From: Halomonas sp. I5-271120
GTDB taxonomy: Bacteria > Pseudomonadota > Gammaproteobacteria > Pseudomonadales > Halomonadaceae
Length of the DNA stretch: 64,000 nucleotides
Direction of reading: 5' to 3'
Assembly: GCF_030553075.1 (NCBI RefSeq)
Contig: NZ_CP130701.1
Location: 3,162,001 to 3,226,000 of the forward strand
The position numbers and the translations under genes were made by a program. Under the pieces are notes generated by a model. It saw nothing but the letters and a program-made list of their open reading frames with translations, searched no databases and was not told where the DNA came from. The number at the start of each line of letters is the position of its first letter. Within the stretch, counting starts at the first letter, position 1. This document shows positions 1-8,965 of this stretch, one piece after another.

Positions 1-72
1 ATCCAGCATGCCGTCGGCGTTCGCCTGCGCGACATGCCGATGCGCGCCGAGGCGCTCAAGGCCGCCCTCTAG
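1..72 (+). CDS. C-terminal end of a xanthine dehydrogenase-family molybdenum-binding subunit (partial)
   Basis: The window opens inside a reading frame that gives 23 residues ending in GVRLRDMPMRAEALKAAL before a TAG stop. This resembles the C-terminal tail of large molybdenum-binding subunits of the xanthine dehydrogenase/aldehyde oxidase family, where a G-x-R-x-R-x-x-P motif near the end is common. The next gene, about 90 bases downstream on the same strand, is xdhC, the usual maturation partner of these enzymes, which supports the assignment. Only the last codons are visible, so the substrate cannot be named. Confidence 0.55.
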   Translation: MQHAVGVRLRDMPMRAEALKAAL

Positions 73-160
73 GGCAAGCCTTGCCTCTTGATCCAGAAAC
101 GCTGTCCCAGAAGCCCCGTTCCGGCACGTCCGGGCGGGGCCTTCCCGAGTGAGACCTATC

Positions 161-1168
161 ATGCAACACCTTGATCTGACGGTGATCCGCCAGGCCCTTG
201 CCTGGGCGCAAGAGGGGCAGACGCTGTGGCTGTGCACGGTGCTCTCGACCTTCGGCTCCTCGCCCAGAGAGCCCGGCGCCTGGCTGGTGGCGCTTCGAGA
301 CGGCCGCCATGTGGGCTCGCTTTCCGGCGGCTGCGTCGAGGAAGACTTCCTGGCGCGGCTGTCCGATGGCGCCTTTCAGGCGCCGGTGCAGCGTGTGCGC
401 TATGGCGACGTTGATGGAGAGGAAGGGGGGCTGGACGGGCCCGGTGTCTCGCTTCCCTGCGGCGGTATCCTCGATGTGCTGGTCGAACGCCTGTCACCGG
501 GTGAAGAGACCCTTGAACACCTCACGGCCCTGGAGGCCGCGCTGACGGGCCAGCGGCCGCAGCTTCGTCACGTTGATCTGGCCAGCGGCCAGTCGCAGCT
601 CGAAGACGATTCTGGCCTTGGCGAGCGGGTGGTGCTGCCGGCAGTGGGCAGCCAAGAGGCACCGGGTCAGGTGCAACTGCGCGTCGGCCCGGCGGCCCGG
701 CTGGTGCTGGCCGGTATGTCCCCGGTGGCGGAGGCCTGCGCCGAGTTTGCCGTGCGGCTGGGGTTCGAGGTCATTCTCTGTGATCCCCGTCCCGATATCT
801 TCGCAGGAGTCTCGCTGCCCGGCGTCGAGCGGGTCGAGACGCTGCCCTCGGCCTTCATCGCTGGGGGCGGCTGTCACGGGGCCACCGCAGTGGTGGCGCT
901 GACCCATGATCCGCGTATCGATGATCTGGCAATGATCGAGGCCGTCAGAACCGAGGCCTTCTACATTGGCGTGATGGGCTCACAGAAGACTTCCGCGGCT
1001 AGGGCCGAGCGCCTGAAACGCAGCGGTGGCCTGAGTGAAGCCGAGCTTGCGCGCATCCAGATGCCGATCGGGCTTAAGCTCGGCAGCAAGACGCCGGCGG
1101 AAATCGCCCTCGCGGTGATGGCCGATATCGTGCGGGTGCGCCGGGGGCGGGAGCGTACCGACCTATAA
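161..1168 (+). CDS. xdhC: XdhC/CoxI-family molybdenum hydroxylase maturation protein
   Basis: Encodes about 335 residues. XdhC proteins bind sulfurated molybdenum cofactor and help insert it into xanthine dehydrogenase-type enzymes in the cytoplasm. The N-terminal XdhC/CoxI domain shows STFGSSPREPG and GSLSGGCVEEDF. The C-terminal half is a Rossmann-like XdhC domain with RLVLAGMSPVAEACAEFA, the typical late VVALTHDPRID and the FYIGVMGSQKTSAAR segment, and ends with the usual IGLKLGSKTPAEIALAVMADI. An in-frame GTG at 149 is an alternative start; ATG 161 begins closer to the family start. It follows the partial molybdenum subunit gene and ends at a strong terminator, so it is probably the last gene of that operon. 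Confidence 0.85.
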   Translation: MQHLDLTVIRQALAWAQEGQTLWLCTVLSTFGSSPREPGAWLVALRDGRHVGSLSGGCVEEDFLARLSDGAFQAPVQRVRYGDVDGEEGGLDGPGVSLPCGGILDVLVERLSPGEETLEHLTALEAALTGQRPQLRHVDLASGQSQLEDDSGLGERVVLPAVGSQEAPGQVQLRVGPAARLVLAGMSPVAEACAEFAVRLGFEVILCDPRPDIFAGVSLPGVERVETLPSAFIAGGGCHGATAVVALTHDPRIDDLAMIEAVRTEAFYIGVMGSQKTSAARAERLKRSGGLSEAELARIQMPIGLKLGSKTPAEIALAVMADIVRVRRGRERTDL

Positions 1169-1188
1169 GCATGTTGACGCTTCCAATC

Positions 1189-1225
1189 AAAAGCGCCCGA
1201 CCAATTCAATTGGCCGGGCGCTTTT
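1189..1225. terminator. Bidirectional rho-independent terminator between xdhC and the convergent binding-protein gene
   Basis: A long inverted repeat has AAAAGCGCCCGACC on one arm and GGCCGGGCGCTTTT on the other, around an AATTCAATT centre. T-tracts lie on both sides, so it can stop xdhC (plus) and the convergent gene ending at 1258 (minus). Confidence 0.85.
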
Positions 1226-1257
1226 CGTTCTTCGCCACGTCATGCGGCAATGTGGCG

Positions 1258-2151
1258 TCAGTCGTCGTTGTTGACGCTCTCGTCGACGTTCTTTTCGACG
1301 CTATCGCCAACGCTATTGCCGAGCCAGGTAGCGACGAGGTCCGGGTGCGAGTCGACCCAGGCCCGGGCGTTGGCCTCATAGTCGCCGTTGGCCTGGTTGG
1401 CGGCCATCAAATCCTGCATGTCCGCGAGGGTCCACTGAAAACGATCGAGGATGGCGGTGATGCCTGGCTTCTCCTCGGCGAGCCCCTTGCGGGTCACGGT
1501 GTGGATCTGTTCGTTGCTTGAATAGATGCCCTGGGGGTCGTCGAGGTAGCGCAGCGAATGGTCCGAAAAGACCGGATGCGGGGCCCAGGCGGTGACGACG
1601 ATCGGCTCTTTGCGTGACATTGCGGTCTTGAGGGTTTGGCTCATGGCCGCATCGCTGCCCGCGACCAGCTGCCAGTCCTCGATGCCGTAGGCGTCCATCG
1701 CCTGTTCGGTCAGACCCATGATGCCGGCGCCCGGGTCGATGCCGTGGATGCGCTGGCCAAACGTCTCACCGGCGTCCGACAGGTCGGCGATCGAGGTGGT
1801 GTCCGCGTAGCTCGGCACGGCCAGGCCGACGCGGGCATCGGTAAGGTTGGGGCCAAGGTCATCGATCTTATCGGCCATGCCTTCGAAGTAGCTGGCCTGA
1901 GTGACCGGCAGCCAGGCGCCGCTGAAGGCATCCAGTTCGCCGACTGAGAGTCCCTGCCAGATGGCGGCGAGGCTCACCGAACTAACATCCACTTGATGGC
2001 CAGCGTCCTCGAGGACCGCTTTCAAGACATAGGTGCTGGCCTGGCCGGTGGCCCATTCGCCTATGCCAAGACGCAGGCTGTCGGCCTGGGCCAGGGGGCT
2101 GACGGCGCCGAGAACAAGGCCGGCAGCAGCGAGCAGTGAGCGACAATACAT
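1258..2151 (-). CDS. Glycine betaine/choline-type ABC transporter substrate-binding protein (orphan)
   Basis: Encodes about 297 residues. The chosen ATG is preceded by GGAG at a good distance and starts directly with a signal peptide (MYCRSLLAAAGLVLGAVSPLAQA). The mature part fits the OpuAC/ProX family: LRLGIGEWATGQASTYVLK, the inter-lobe IHGIDPGAGIMGLTEQAM, VVTAWAPHPVFSDHSLRYLDDP and a C-terminal WVDSHPDLVATWL. Such proteins capture quaternary amines in the periplasm. No ATPase or permease gene is adjacent, so it must share a transporter encoded elsewhere, or act as an orphan binding protein. The C-terminus carries an extra acidic, Asn/Asp-rich tail. An upstream in-frame ATG at 2205 would add 18 residues before the signal peptide and is less likely. 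Confidence 0.82.
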   Translation of the reverse strand: MYCRSLLAAAGLVLGAVSPLAQADSLRLGIGEWATGQASTYVLKAVLEDAGHQVDVSSVSLAAIWQGLSVGELDAFSGAWLPVTQASYFEGMADKIDDLGPNLTDARVGLAVPSYADTTSIADLSDAGETFGQRIHGIDPGAGIMGLTEQAMDAYGIEDWQLVAGSDAAMSQTLKTAMSRKEPIVVTAWAPHPVFSDHSLRYLDDPQGIYSSNEQIHTVTRKGLAEEKPGITAILDRFQWTLADMQDLMAANQANGDYEANARAWVDSHPDLVATWLGNSVGDSVEKNVDESVNNDD

Positions 2152-2302
2152 CAAACAATCTCCAGCAATAGACAGTAGGAGGAACACAACGTAACGAGTC
2201 GACAATGATAACGGTTCTTTGCTGATGACGATGCCGTTCTTGCACTTTCTCGGCCCAATCTGGAACTAGACTGTGGGTATGTCTTCCCATCGTAGGTGTG
2301 TA

Positions 2303-2857
2303 ATGAAACGCAAAGGATTCTTTTCTGCTCTGCTGCTTGGCGCTGCCCTCGGGCTGGTACTCGCGTCTGGCCCACTGCTGGCCAAGCCTGACCACGGTCA
2401 AGGCGAAGGCCAGACATCCTGGAAAGCCCCGGGCGATGGACATGACAAGGGGCATCGCGGCCAAGAAAGAGGGCACGGCGGGGGCCTGGCCGGTGAGGGG
2501 GATCGTTATCGCGATGAATCCCGGGAGCGAGACCGCTACCAGTATCACGAGCGCGAGCGTGATCAGGACGGTATGTGGGGGCCGAGGTTCGACGAGCGCG
2601 AGATACGCGAGATCTTCCGCAGCCGGCGAGAGTACCTGGAGCATGACGACCGCGATAGCCTGCCGCCCGGCATCCGCATGAACCTGGAGCGCGGCAAGCC
2701 GCTGCCTCCCGGCATTGCGAGAAACTTCGATGAACGCGTGCGCCGTGAGCTGCCTTATTACGACGACTATGAGTGGCGACGTGTGGGAAGGGATGCCGTG
2801 TTGGTCGACCCTGCCAATGAGATCATTCTTGAAGTGATCCGCGACATCCTGCGCTGA
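2303..2857 (+). CDS. CigR-like secreted protein (RcnB/CigR family)
   Basis: Encodes about 184 residues with a signal peptide (KRKGFFSALLLGAALGLVLA, cleavage near LLAKPD). A low-complexity Gly/His/Arg/Glu/Asp-rich stretch follows (residues about 30 to 100), then a compact C-terminal domain with DSLPPGIRMNLERGKPLPPG and a final RRVGRDAVLVDPANEIILEV. The repeated LPPGI motif followed by a basic and aromatic end is typical of the CigR family; Salmonella CigR is an SPI-3 membrane protein with anti-virulence activity, but most environmental homologues have no known role. The start was set at ATG 2303, ten codons after a less convincing ATG, because the signal peptide begins there and TAGG lies upstream. 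It is divergent from the binding-protein gene. Confidence 0.65.
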   Translation: MKRKGFFSALLLGAALGLVLASGPLLAKPDHGQGEGQTSWKAPGDGHDKGHRGQERGHGGGLAGEGDRYRDESRERDRYQYHERERDQDGMWGPRFDEREIREIFRSRREYLEHDDRDSLPPGIRMNLERGKPLPPGIARNFDERVRRELPYYDDYEWRRVGRDAVLVDPANEIILEVIRDILR

Positions 2858-2890
2858 CCTAGCCTAATCATGACCGAGCCTAACCAGATC

Positions 2891-2913
2891 AGCGGCGCCG
2901 GGCAGGCGCCGCT
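2891..2913. terminator. GC-rich inverted repeat, possible terminator
   Basis: AGCGGCGCC and GGCGCCGCT pair around a five-base loop between the convergent CigR-like gene and rraA. Neither side has a good T-tract, so terminator function is uncertain. Confidence 0.35.
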
Positions 2914-2985
2914 GAGGGCGAAAACGCAGTTTCTTCCACCATGCGATACGCGATCACGGTGCTCGAGTAGCTTGCCCGGGGCGGA

Positions 2986-3474
2986 TCAGCCCTTGAGGTT
3001 AAGCTGCTCCTTGGCGATCAGGATGCCGTTGTTGTCGGCGTAAAGCCATTGCCCGGGGGTGATGGTCACGCCGGCGAAGCTCACGGCGATATCTCGCTGA
3101 CCTTCACCGCGCTTCTCGCTCTTGCGGGGATGGGCAGCGAGGGCCTGAACGCCGATATCGGTCTCGGCCAGCACATCGACATCGCGCACGCAGCCGTACA
3201 TCACCACGCCCGCCCAGCCGTTGCTGGCCGCCTGCTCGGCCAGCATGTCGCCAAGCATCGCGCAGCGCAGCGAGCCACCGGCATCCACGACCAGCACGGC
3301 GCCGTTACCTGGCTCGGCCACGGCCTCCTTGACCCGCGAGTTGTCCTCGAAGCACTTGACGGTGCGCACCGGGCCGCCAAAGGCGTCGCGACCGCCGACG
3401 TTGACGAAGATCGGTTCGAGCACCTCGACGTCCGGGTAGGCGTCGCAGATATCGGGCGTGATGATGGAAGTCAT
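2986..3474 (-). CDS. rraA: RraA-family regulator of ribonuclease E activity / demethylmenaquinone methyltransferase-like fold
   Basis: Encodes 162 residues, matching Escherichia coli RraA in length. The ATG at 3474 has AAGGAGA eight bases upstream; the longer frame to 3510 lacks this support. Family motifs include TPDICDAYP at the N-terminus, the substrate loop [33 protein letters not shown] and [17 protein letters not shown] with the conserved Arg and Asp. RraA binds RNase E in E. coli and restrains mRNA decay; related members are 4-hydroxy-4-methyl-2-oxoglutarate aldolases. Full-length similarity to the short RraA class favours the former, but aldolase activity cannot be excluded from sequence. 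It appears monocistronic. Confidence 0.85.
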   Translation of the reverse strand: MTSIITPDICDAYPDVEVLEPIFVNVGGRDAFGGPVRTVKCFEDNSRVKEAVAEPGNGAVLVVDAGGSLRCAMLGDMLAEQAASNGWAGVVMYGCVRDVDVLAETDIGVQALAAHPRKSEKRGEGQRDIAVSFAGVTITPGQWLYADNNGILIAKEQLNLKG

Positions 3475-3548
3475 GGGATTCTCCTTGAGCTGGAACCCTG
3501 ATGGTGCCACAACCTTGGCGTTGTGGAACCCCGCGATGGGGCATAGAA

Positions 3549-3570
3549 ACGCCGGGCCTGGCCCCGGCGT
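3549..3570 (-). terminator. Stem-loop after the outer-membrane barrel gene
   Basis: ACGCCGGGC pairs with GCCCCGGCGT around CTG (one bulge), and the minus-strand transcript continues with TTTCT. It lies just downstream of the minus-strand gene ending at 3601. Confidence 0.5.
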
Positions 3571-3600
3571 GTTCTGTTCCGCTGGCCTATCTTCGCGTGA

Positions 3601-4200
3601 TCAGAAGCGCAGGCCTGCCGAGGCGGTGAAGGTGTCGATCTGGTAGTCGCTATCCAGGTCGTAGCGCTCGTATTCGGCACGGACCAGGAAAGGATCGAAG
3701 TTGAACTGCGCGCCGACGCCATAGACCGGATCGGTGCCGTCGTTATCCTCGAGATCCAGGCTGGAGTTGCCAAGGTTGCCATCGACGTTGGTTTCCCACT
3801 TCGCCAAGCCGGCTTTGGCGAAGGCCGTGAACCAGGGGGTGATCGGCAGCTGGCCGACAACGTTGACGCCGTAAGCGTTGGACTCGAGGTCGGTGTTGGC
3901 GACGTTGTTGCCTTTCAGGCGGGTGCGGCCAAGGTCGGCGTAGAAGACCTCGGTGGCGAAATACGGGTTGAGCTCATAGCCGACGAATCCCTTGAAGACA
4001 TTGTCATCGTCGTCGACATTGAAGTCTTCGGAGCCGGACTTGATGAAGTTGTCGACGTCCTCCCGATCATTCTCCAGCGAGCTGAAACCCGTGCCGAGAC
4101 CCAGGTAGAGGCCTTCGGCACTCGGAGCGGCGAGCACGGCCGGTGCTGAAACGCACAGGCCAGTGGCGAGTGAGGCTGTAAACAGAGTACGGAGTTTCAT
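3601..4200 (-). CDS. Small outer-membrane beta-barrel protein (OmpA/OmpX-like porin fold)
   Basis: Encodes 199 residues with a clear signal peptide ending near VSAPAVLAAPSAEG. The mature chain alternates polar and hydrophobic residues (YLGLGTGFSSLEND, FKGFVGYELNPYFATEVFYA, YGVNVVGQLPITPWFTAFAK, VRAEYERYDLDSDYQ) and ends in SAGLRF, the terminal phenylalanine signature recognised by the Bam complex. Length and strand pattern suggest an eight-stranded barrel of the OmpA N-terminal or OMP_b-brl type. It is rich in Asp and Asn loops, fitting a halophile surface. The specific role is unknown. It is transcribed alone, with its own stem-loop downstream. Confidence 0.78.
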   Translation of the reverse strand: MKLRTLFTASLATGLCVSAPAVLAAPSAEGLYLGLGTGFSSLENDREDVDNFIKSGSEDFNVDDDDNVFKGFVGYELNPYFATEVFYADLGRTRLKGNNVANTDLESNAYGVNVVGQLPITPWFTAFAKAGLAKWETNVDGNLGNSSLDLEDNDGTDPVYGVGAQFNFDPFLVRAEYERYDLDSDYQIDTFTASAGLRF

Positions 4201-4396
4201 GGGCTTCTCCTTGATGGCGATATCTGGGTTGACCTAGGCGTCCCAGCGTTGGTGCATCTTGCCGAGGAAACACGGGCAGTACGGTTGATTGACTAGCCCT
4301 CGGAATATAAGCAGAACACTGTTCGATAACAAGGTTTGCTCGGTAACGCCGGGTGAGTTTGTTGTGATTGATGGCGCATGGCCAACGCACATGGCC

Positions 4397-4426
4397 AAAA
4401 AAAAGCGCCCCGCAGGGCGGGGCGCT
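4397..4426 (-). terminator. Rho-independent terminator of acnB
   Basis: On the minus strand AAGCGCCCCGC pairs with GCGGGGCGCTT around a short loop, followed by an eight-base T-tract. It lies about 110 bases after the acnB stop. Confidence 0.9.
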
Positions 4427-4532
4427 TCGGTCATCGACTCCGGGTTATCTTTACTGACTGCAACGTGAATGCGTCAGCAGCGTGATAAACCGGCGATGGT
4501 GCGAGCATCGTCGATTAGTGTGATGTCCGGTC

Positions 4533-7133
4533 TCAGGCTTCGGCGACCGGAATCACGTTCGAGGCAGCTTTCTGGAATTCCTCGATTTCATGGAAGTTCA
4601 TGTAGCGATAGATCTCACCGGCCATCGCATCGAACTCGCCCATGTAGCCCTGGTATTCCTCGACCGTCGGCAGGCGGCCTTCTACCGCTGCCACTGCGGC
4701 AAGCTCAGCAGAGGCGAGGAAGACGTCAGCGCCGTCGCCCAGGCGGTTGGGGAAGTTACGCGTAGAGGTGGATACCACGGTGGACTTCGGCGCCACGCGT
4801 GCCTGGTTACCCATGCACAGCGAGCAGCCCGGCATTTCCATGCGGGCGCCGGCGCGGCCGTAAATGCCGTAGTAGCCTTCCTCGGTCAGCTGATGCTGAT
4901 CCATCTTGGTCGGCGGTGCCAGCCATAGCTTGGTCTTCAGGCTGCCGGCGGGCTGCTTCTCGAGCAGTTTGCCGGCGGCGCGGAAGTGGCCGATGTTGGT
5001 CATGCACGAGCCGATGAAGACTTCGTCGATCTGGCGGCCGGCGACCTCGGACAGCAGGCGGGCATCGTCCGGATCGTTCGGGGCGCACAGTACCGGTTCC
5101 TTGACGTCTTCGAGATCGATCTCGATGACTTCGGCGTACTCGGCGTCCTTGTCGGCGCGCATCAGACTCGGATCGGCCAGCCACTCTTCCATGGCCAGGA
5201 TGCGGCGCTCGATGGTGCGACGGTCGCCGTAGCCGGCGTCGATCATCCACTTGAGCAGGGTGATGTTGGACTTCAGGTACTCGGAGACCGAGTCCTCACC
5301 CAGGGTGATGGTGCAACCGGCGGCGCTACGCTCGGCGCTGGCGTCGGACAGCTCGAAGGCCTGCTCGACGGTCAGATCTTCAAGGCCTTCGATTTCCAGC
5401 ACACGACCGGAGAAGGCGTTCTTCTTGCCGGACTTGTCGACGGTCAGCAGACCCTTCTGGATGGCGTAGTAGGGAATGGCGTGAACCAGGTCACGCAGGG
5501 TCACGCCCGGCTGGCGCTTGCCCTTGAAACGCACCAGTACCGATTCCGGCATGTCCAGCGGCATGACGCCGGTGGCGGCGGCGAAGGCCACCAAACCCGA
5601 GCCCGCTGGGAAAGAGATGCCCATCGGGAAGCGGGTGTGGGAATCGCCGCCGGTGCCGACGGTGTCGGGCAGCAGCATGCGGTTCAGCCAGGAGTGGATG
5701 ATGCCGTCGCCCGGGCGCAGCGAGACGCCGCCGCGGTTCATGATGAAGTCGGGCAGGGTGTGGTGGGTTTCCACGTCGACCGGCTTCGGATAAGCACTGG
5801 TGTGGCAGAACGACTGCATCACCAGATCGGACTGGAAGCCGAGGCAGGCCAGGTCCTTGAGCTCATCACGGGTCATCGGACCGGTGGTGTCCTGGGAGCC
5901 CACGGTAGTCATCTTCGGCTCGCAGTACATGCCCGGACGCACGCCGTCCAGGCCGCAGGCCTTGCCAACCATCTTCTGGGCCAGGGTAAAGCCCTTGCCG
6001 GTGTCGACCGGCTGCTCGGGCAGGCGGAAGACGTCGGACGGCTCGAGGCCGAGCGATTCACGGGCCTTGCCGGTCAGGCCGCGGCCGATGATCAGCGGGA
6101 TACGGCCGCCGGCGCGGACTTCGTCGAGGATCAGTTGGGTCTTGAGCTCGAAGGTGCTGACCACTTCGTCGGTGCCGTGCTTGCAGACCTTGCCCTCGTA
6201 CGGGTAGACGTCGATGACGTCGCCCATCTCGAGCTTCTCGACGTCCATCTCGACGGGCAGGGCGCCGGAATCTTCCATGGTGTTGAAGAAGATCGGGGCA
6301 ATCTTACCGCCGAAGCAGAAGCCGCCGGCGCGCTTGTTGGGCACGTTGGGGATGTCGTCGCCGAAGAACCACAGCACGGAGTTGGTAGCGGACTTGCGCG
6401 AGGAGCCGGTGCCGACCACGTCGCCGACGTAGGCGACCGGGAAGCCCTTGGCCTTCACTTCCTCGATCTGCTTGAGCGGGCCGGTGGTGCCGGGCTCTTC
6501 CGGGTTGATGCCGTCGCGCGGGTTCTTGAGCATGGCGTTGGCATGCAGCGGAATATCCGGGCGTGACCAGGCATCCGGGGCCGGGGAGAGGTCATCGGTG
6601 TTGGTCTCGCCGGGCACCTTGAAGACGCTCAGGGTGATCTTCTCTTCGAGGGCCGGCTTGGCCAGGAACCACTCGGCGTCGGCCCAGGACTGGATGATGT
6701 CTTTGGCCACGGCATTGCCTGCCTTGGCGCGCTCTTCCACGTCGTGGAAGGCATCGAACATCAGCAGGGTGTGCTTGAGCTGTTCGCCCACTTCCTTGGC
6801 CAGGCTCTCGTCGTCGAGCAGCTCGACCAGCGAGACGATGTTGTAACCGCCCTGCATGGTGCCAAGCAGCTTGACCGCGTGGGTCTTGTCGATCAGCGGG
6901 GACTCGGCTTCGCCCTTGGTGATGGCGGTCAGGAAGCCTGCCTTCACGTAAGCGGCCTCGTCGACGCCCGGCGGCACGCGATCGGTCAGCAGCTCGAGCA
7001 GGAATTCTTCTTCGCCGGCCGGCGGATTCTTCAAAAGCTCGATCAGTGCGGCGGTCTGCTCGGCATTCAGCGGCTTGGGCGGCACGCCCTGGCTGGCGCG
7101 TTCTTCGACATGTTGGCGATAGGCTTCAAGCAC
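4533..7133 (-). CDS. acnB: Aconitate hydratase B
   Basis: Encodes 866 residues, matching the 865-residue E. coli AcnB. It interconverts citrate and isocitrate in the tricarboxylic acid cycle. The N-terminal HEAT-like domain contains [20 protein letters not shown] and [15 protein letters not shown]; the swivel domain has [20 protein letters not shown]; the catalytic part has [14 protein letters not shown] and the 4Fe-4S cysteines in [16 protein letters not shown] and [14 protein letters not shown]. The start is set at GTG 7133 because [13 protein letters not shown] aligns with the E. coli N-terminus and GAGGG lies upstream; the in-frame ATG at 7184 would add 17 residues not found in the family. 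It is monocistronic with a strong terminator. Confidence 0.96.
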   Translation of the reverse strand: MLEAYRQHVEERASQGVPPKPLNAEQTAALIELLKNPPAGEEEFLLELLTDRVPPGVDEAAYVKAGFLTAITKGEAESPLIDKTHAVKLLGTMQGGYNIVSLVELLDDESLAKEVGEQLKHTLLMFDAFHDVEERAKAGNAVAKDIIQSWADAEWFLAKPALEEKITLSVFKVPGETNTDDLSPAPDAWSRPDIPLHANAMLKNPRDGINPEEPGTTGPLKQIEEVKAKGFPVAYVGDVVGTGSSRKSATNSVLWFFGDDIPNVPNKRAGGFCFGGKIAPIFFNTMEDSGALPVEMDVEKLEMGDVIDVYPYEGKVCKHGTDEVVSTFELKTQLILDEVRAGGRIPLIIGRGLTGKARESLGLEPSDVFRLPEQPVDTGKGFTLAQKMVGKACGLDGVRPGMYCEPKMTTVGSQDTTGPMTRDELKDLACLGFQSDLVMQSFCHTSAYPKPVDVETHHTLPDFIMNRGGVSLRPGDGIIHSWLNRMLLPDTVGTGGDSHTRFPMGISFPAGSGLVAFAAATGVMPLDMPESVLVRFKGKRQPGVTLRDLVHAIPYYAIQKGLLTVDKSGKKNAFSGRVLEIEGLEDLTVEQAFELSDASAERSAAGCTITLGEDSVSEYLKSNITLLKWMIDAGYGDRRTIERRILAMEEWLADPSLMRADKDAEYAEVIEIDLEDVKEPVLCAPNDPDDARLLSEVAGRQIDEVFIGSCMTNIGHFRAAGKLLEKQPAGSLKTKLWLAPPTKMDQHQLTEEGYYGIYGRAGARMEMPGCSLCMGNQARVAPKSTVVSTSTRNFPNRLGDGADVFLASAELAAVAAVEGRLPTVEEYQGYMGEFDAMAGEIYRYMNFHEIEEFQKAASNVIPVAEA

Positions 7134-7491
7134 GGAGGGACCCTCATCAAGTTGATCTTCCAGAGCGTGGCCTGCCGACGACACATGGCAAAAAATGATC
7201 GTCGATCGTGACGCTCCGGGACTTTCGTTATGCGTCTTGCGGGAGGCATAAAAGTTTACCTGAGTTTGTCGACAATGTTAAGCAAGCCCCCGTTGTCAGG
7301 CCTCGTACCTTGGTCGTGGGGTTGGCAAGTGACGCCCGGATGACGCGGCCTTGCATGGCCTGCTGTGCTTTCGGTGCGATGCGGGCCCCAAGCGCGATCG
7401 AGCACTAGCAAGAGCCCTGACAAGGGACACGGCAAGAGTGTCGTGGAACCGTCGAGCCGGGTAAGATAGCGGGCAGCAAAGAAGGAGAGTC
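7134..7491. other. Divergent intergenic region between acnB and the DUF1289 gene
   Basis: No convincing gene is seen. The region holds a perfect 10-bp palindrome TTGTCGACAA at 7266-7275 on the acnB promoter side, which could be an operator, and the direct echo GATCGTCGATCGTGACG near 7196. AAGGAGA just before 7492 serves the downstream gene. Confidence 0.5.
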
Positions 7492-7926
7492 ATGACACGC
7501 CGAATCATTTCGCCCTGCGTCGGGCTGTGTTCGACCACCGTCGGTGACGATGTCTGCCGGGGCTGCCAGCGCCATTCCGACGAAATCCGCGACTGGCCTA
7601 CCTATGAGTTCGATGAGCGGGACCTGCGTCTTGCCGAGCTGGATGCGCTGCGGGTGGCGGCGGCCGGGGAGCTGCTGCGGGTGGTCGATGCCGACATGCT
7701 CAAGACCCAGCTAGACCGTCATCGCATCCGTCATCGCGACGACCAGCCGCCGCTTTCTCAGGCGGTGGAGCTTCTGCGGGTGGGGCGCGATCGCATCAAT
7801 GACCTGTCACGCTACGGACTCGAGGCGGTGGGAGAGGGGCAGGGTCTGTTGCCCGCCGCGCTGCACGCCCAGCTGGTGCCGCGTTTGATGGCAGTGGCCG
7901 AGGCCCGGCGTCAGGCATCGACCTGA
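7492..7926 (+). CDS. DUF1289 domain-containing protein
   Basis: Encodes 144 residues. The first 50 residues form a DUF1289 domain with cysteines in SPCVGLCSTTVGDDVCRGCQ, a pattern that looks like a small metal-binding knuckle, followed by R..DEIRDWP. The remainder is helical, charged and not recognised. DUF1289 proteins are small conserved proteobacterial proteins of unknown function. The ATG has AAGGAGA eight bases upstream. The gene is divergent from acnB and about 210 bases before miaE on the same strand, separated by tandem repeats. Confidence 0.8.
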   Translation: MTRRIISPCVGLCSTTVGDDVCRGCQRHSDEIRDWPTYEFDERDLRLAELDALRVAAAGELLRVVDADMLKTQLDRHRIRHRDDQPPLSQAVELLRVGRDRINDLSRYGLEAVGEGQGLLPAALHAQLVPRLMAVAEARRQAST

Positions 7927-8072
7927 TTCTTGTCATGACAGACCCACGCCATGCTCCGGCGCTCATGATGGCGATGACTCAGCCTTTTTTATTGAGCCCT
8001 TTTTCATAGAGCCTTGTTGGTAGGGATTGGTTGATAGAGCCCACGTTTGATCGCCCTGATCAATGACCCTGA

Positions 8073-8120
8073 CTATCGCCCTCACTATCATCCTCACTAT
8101 CATCCTCACTATCACCCTGA
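8073..8120 (+). repeat. 12-bp tandem repeat, four units
   Basis: Contiguous units CTATCGCCCTCA, CTATCATCCTCA, CTATCATCCTCA and CTATCACCCTGA lie immediately upstream of the miaE start. Decayed copies seem to extend leftwards to about 8049. It is one of eight short tandem arrays in the window. Confidence 0.9.
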
Positions 8121-8134
8121 CGATCTGAGAGACA

Positions 8135-8773
8135 ATGCAAGATACTGTGGAAGACCTGCTACCCGCCGAACTGCGGGACTTTCTGACCTGCGAGACGCCT
8201 GATGCCTGGATCGAAGCGGCGCTTGCCCACCCGGACCTGCTGCTGATCGATCATGCGCAGTGCGAAAAGAAGGCCGCCTCGACGGCGATGAGCCTGATGT
8301 ATCGCTATGTCGATCGTCCGCTTTTGTTGACCAAGATGTCGCAGCTGGCGCGGGAGGAGCTTCTGCACTTCGAGCAGGTGATTCGTGTGATGGAGGCTCG
8401 CGGCATCGAGTATCGCCACCTCAGCGCGTCACGCTACGCCGAGGGGCTGCGTCGTCATGTGCGCCGCGAGGACCCGGAGCGGCTGGTGGATATCCTGATT
8501 ATCGGTGCCTATATAGAGGCGCGCAGCTGCGAGCGATTCGCTCGTCTGATCCCTCATCTCGATGTCGAGCTTGCCAAGTTCTATCGCAGTCTGGTTAAGT
8601 CAGAAGGACGCCATTACGAAGATTATCTGATGCTGGCCCGTCGCTATGCCGCAGAGGCGAATGATAAGAGCGTGGAAACGCGCATTACTTTCTTCGCCGA
8701 CTGCGAACGCCAGCTGATCTGTGAGCCGGATGAGGTATTCCGTTTTCACAGTGGCGTACCTGCCGCAGCCTGA
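8135..8773 (+). CDS. miaE: tRNA-(ms2io6A37) hydroxylase MiaE
   Basis: Encodes 212 residues. MiaE is a diiron monooxygenase that hydroxylates the isopentenyl group of 2-methylthio-N6-isopentenyladenosine at position 37 of tRNAs reading U-starting codons. The ferritin-like iron ligands are visible: Glu in CEKKAAS, Glu and His in REELLHFEQV, Glu in EARSCERF, and Glu and His in SEGRHYEDY. Length fits the shorter gammaproteobacterial form. The ATG lies 14 bases beyond the tandem repeat array, so those repeats form the 5' leader; only GAGAGA is present as a weak ribosome binding site. It is followed, after 190 bases, by a large regulator gene on the same strand. Confidence 0.9.
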   Translation: MQDTVEDLLPAELRDFLTCETPDAWIEAALAHPDLLLIDHAQCEKKAASTAMSLMYRYVDRPLLLTKMSQLAREELLHFEQVIRVMEARGIEYRHLSASRYAEGLRRHVRREDPERLVDILIIGAYIEARSCERFARLIPHLDVELAKFYRSLVKSEGRHYEDYLMLARRYAAEANDKSVETRITFFADCERQLICEPDEVFRFHSGVPAAA

Positions 8774-8965
8774 GGGAGTGCCTGCGTTAAGGTGGTGAGA
8801 CAGCAAGAAGACGCGCGTGAAGGCCAGCCAGAGATGTGACCCGGTCAAGGATACCGGGGACGATACGCAGCCGCGTAAACACAACAAAGGGTTCGGCAGG
8901 CTCACTTCGCGTAAGGGTGTCGTAGTTGTCCGAGCCAGCAAGATAATAACGCAGGTACCAACACG

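Noticed and set aside
1171..1521. 116-codon plus-strand open frame overlapping the binding-protein gene
   Set aside because: It begins inside the terminator and mirrors the opposite-strand coding sequence.
4986..6566. 526-codon plus-strand open frame opposite acnB
   Set aside because: It is a mirror of acnB in a GC-rich genome; the translation is low-complexity Gly/Val/Asp/His-rich without family motifs, and acnB is certain.
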